Shown: piece by piece, positions 5,330-5,538 of the stretch | How the letters are laid out: every line of letters begins with the position of its first letter | How positions within the stretch are numbered: position 1 is the stretch's first letter | Source: Bacteroidales bacterium UBA3724 | GTDB taxonomy: Bacteria > Bacteroidota > Bacteroidia > Bacteroidales > P3 | Direction of reading: 5' to 3' | DNA: 5,538 bases | Assembly: GCA_002371315.1 (NCBI GenBank) | Contig: DFHL01000056.1 | Location: 1-5,538, forward strand | Notes under the pieces: model-generated | The model's database searches: none | What the model was told of the DNA's origin: nothing | The model's input: only the letters and a program-made list of their open reading frames with translations | Program-made: the position numbers and the translations under genes

Positions 5330-5351
5330 ACACTTCCCATTGGTTTTCAAA
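5319..5351 (-). promoter_or_regulatory. Candidate inward promoter from the right flank
   Basis: On the minus strand TTTG (5351-5348) is followed after 21 bases by TACTTTTG (5326-5319), within the accepted spacing. It lies mostly outside the segment and points left into it, antisense to int2 as drawn. If the segment inverted, this fixed promoter would instead read into the 5' end of int2. Confidence 0.4.
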
Positions 5352-5395
5352 ACTTTAGCCCTCATACCAGGGCGACACTCTGTTTTCACGGCAAT

Positions 5396-5455
5396 GTGGC
5401 ACACGGTGACACACAGTGGCACCACGTGGGGCGCAATGGGGCGCAGTGGCGCAAA
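5396..5455. repeat. Decanucleotide tandem repeat, 6 imperfect units
   Basis: Six consecutive 10-bp units read GTGGCACACG, GTGACACACA, GTGGCACCAC, GTGGGGCGCA, ATGGGGCGCA and GTGGCGCAAA. The leading RTGR is kept while the second half drifts. The array is much more GC-rich than its flanks. Confidence 0.6.
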
Positions 5456-5504
5456 ACACATCATATATCATTCATTTCCAAACCATTAAGACACCTTCTC
5501 CGTC

Positions 5505-5538
5505 ATATGTACAGTATATGTACAGTATATGTACAGTA
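5505..5538. repeat. 11-bp tandem repeat, at least 3 exact units, cut by the window edge
   Basis: Three identical contiguous units of ATATGTACAGT occupy 5505-5537, and the next base (A, 5538) continues the pattern. Each unit holds the palindrome TGTACA, so identical dyads recur about once per helical turn. The array may extend further. Confidence 0.85.

Larger units (their letters stand above)
4177..5332. mobile_element. Putative invertible DNA segment carrying int2 and an outward promoter
   Basis: The segment is bounded by a perfect 25-bp inverted repeat: 4177-4201 matches the complement of 5308-5332 at every base. Inside it lie the int2 gene and a promoter pointing out to the right. Each boundary also forms a 28-bp dyad site with a 6-bp spacer. 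An inverted pair of tyrosine-recombinase sites around a complete recombinase gene is the arrangement of a self-inverting switch. No flanking target duplication or transposase is visible, so a transposon is less likely. The sequence shows the structure; inversion itself is inferred. Confidence 0.72.
5330..5538. other. Non-coding region right of the invertible segment
   Basis: Together with 5219-5301 this makes more than 300 bases without a gene. It holds a palindrome (GTTTTCAAAAC, 5343-5353), a GC-rich hairpin (GCCCT/AGGGC, 5358-5373), a six-unit decamer array, and an 11-bp tandem repeat running to the window edge. In the present orientation it would be the leader of any rightward transcript from the outward promoter; whatever gene it serves lies outside the window. 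Confidence 0.5.

Noticed and set aside
4177..5332. Insertion sequence or transposon carrying int2
   Set aside because: No target duplication flanks the repeats, there is no transposase, and the ends have dyad symmetry with a spacer as expected of recombination sites.
5264..5464. A minus-strand 66-codon frame at the right end
   Set aside because: It reads through the decamer array, the recombination site and promoter boxes, which explains its His/Pro/Cys-rich composition.
5396..5538. CRISPR array
   Set aside because: The units are 10-11 bp and directly contiguous, with no spacers and no cas genes.

Overview
The window looks like part of a capsular or exopolysaccharide locus from a Bacteroidales bacterium, probably Prevotella or Bacteroides. 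The evidence is the nucleotide-sugar enzymes packed on the minus strand, promoter candidates of the Bacteroidetes type (TTTG, a gap of about 19-21 bases, then TAnnTTTG), the absence of Shine-Dalgarno sequences, and two tyrosine recombinases of the Bacteroidetes kind. The genus is inferred; no rRNA or other marker gene is present.

Layout, left to right. Positions 4001 to 1 carry a leftward gene string in the transcription order ugd (UDP-glucose 6-dehydrogenase, 4001-2664), a UDP-glucuronate 4-epimerase (2662-1613), a tyrosine-recombinase-like gene (int1, 1532-642), and the 5' part of a second, divergent nucleotide-sugar dehydrogenase (474-1, running off the window). The first two would work in series, UDP-glucose to UDP-glucuronate to UDP-galacturonate, supplying acidic sugars for a surface polysaccharide. 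Positions 4002-4176 are a leader without a recognised gene but with a possible 38-codon ORF. A second, catalytically complete tyrosine recombinase (int2, 4265-5218) points right. Positions 5219-5538 hold no gene, only promoter elements and short tandem repeats.

The main observation is that int2 is bracketed by two copies of a 28-bp site in inverted orientation (4180-4207 and 5302-5329). Each copy has two 11-bp inverted arms (GTTTACTTTTG type) around an asymmetric 6-bp spacer (TGGCTG, read as CAGCCA in the right copy). This is the 11-6-11 geometry of tyrosine-recombinase core sites, and the inverted order predicts inversion of the int2 segment. Just inside the right site is a near-ideal Bacteroidetes promoter (5282-5312, TTTG-N19-TAATTTTG) pointing out of the segment to the right. 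Inversion would bring it to the left site, pointing at ugd. No TTTG occurs on the minus strand between the left site and ugd. The window therefore appears to show a self-encoded, phase-variable promoter switch for the polysaccharide operon, caught in the orientation that is OFF for ugd.

Two other themes stand out. int1 lies inside the operon as an intact ORF but has lost four of the six usual recombinase active-site residues, and it is flanked by an 18-bp direct repeat. Very short tandem repeats (periods 7, 7, 8, 10 and 11 bp) recur across the window, two of them inside variable loops of the ugd and epimerase coding sequences.
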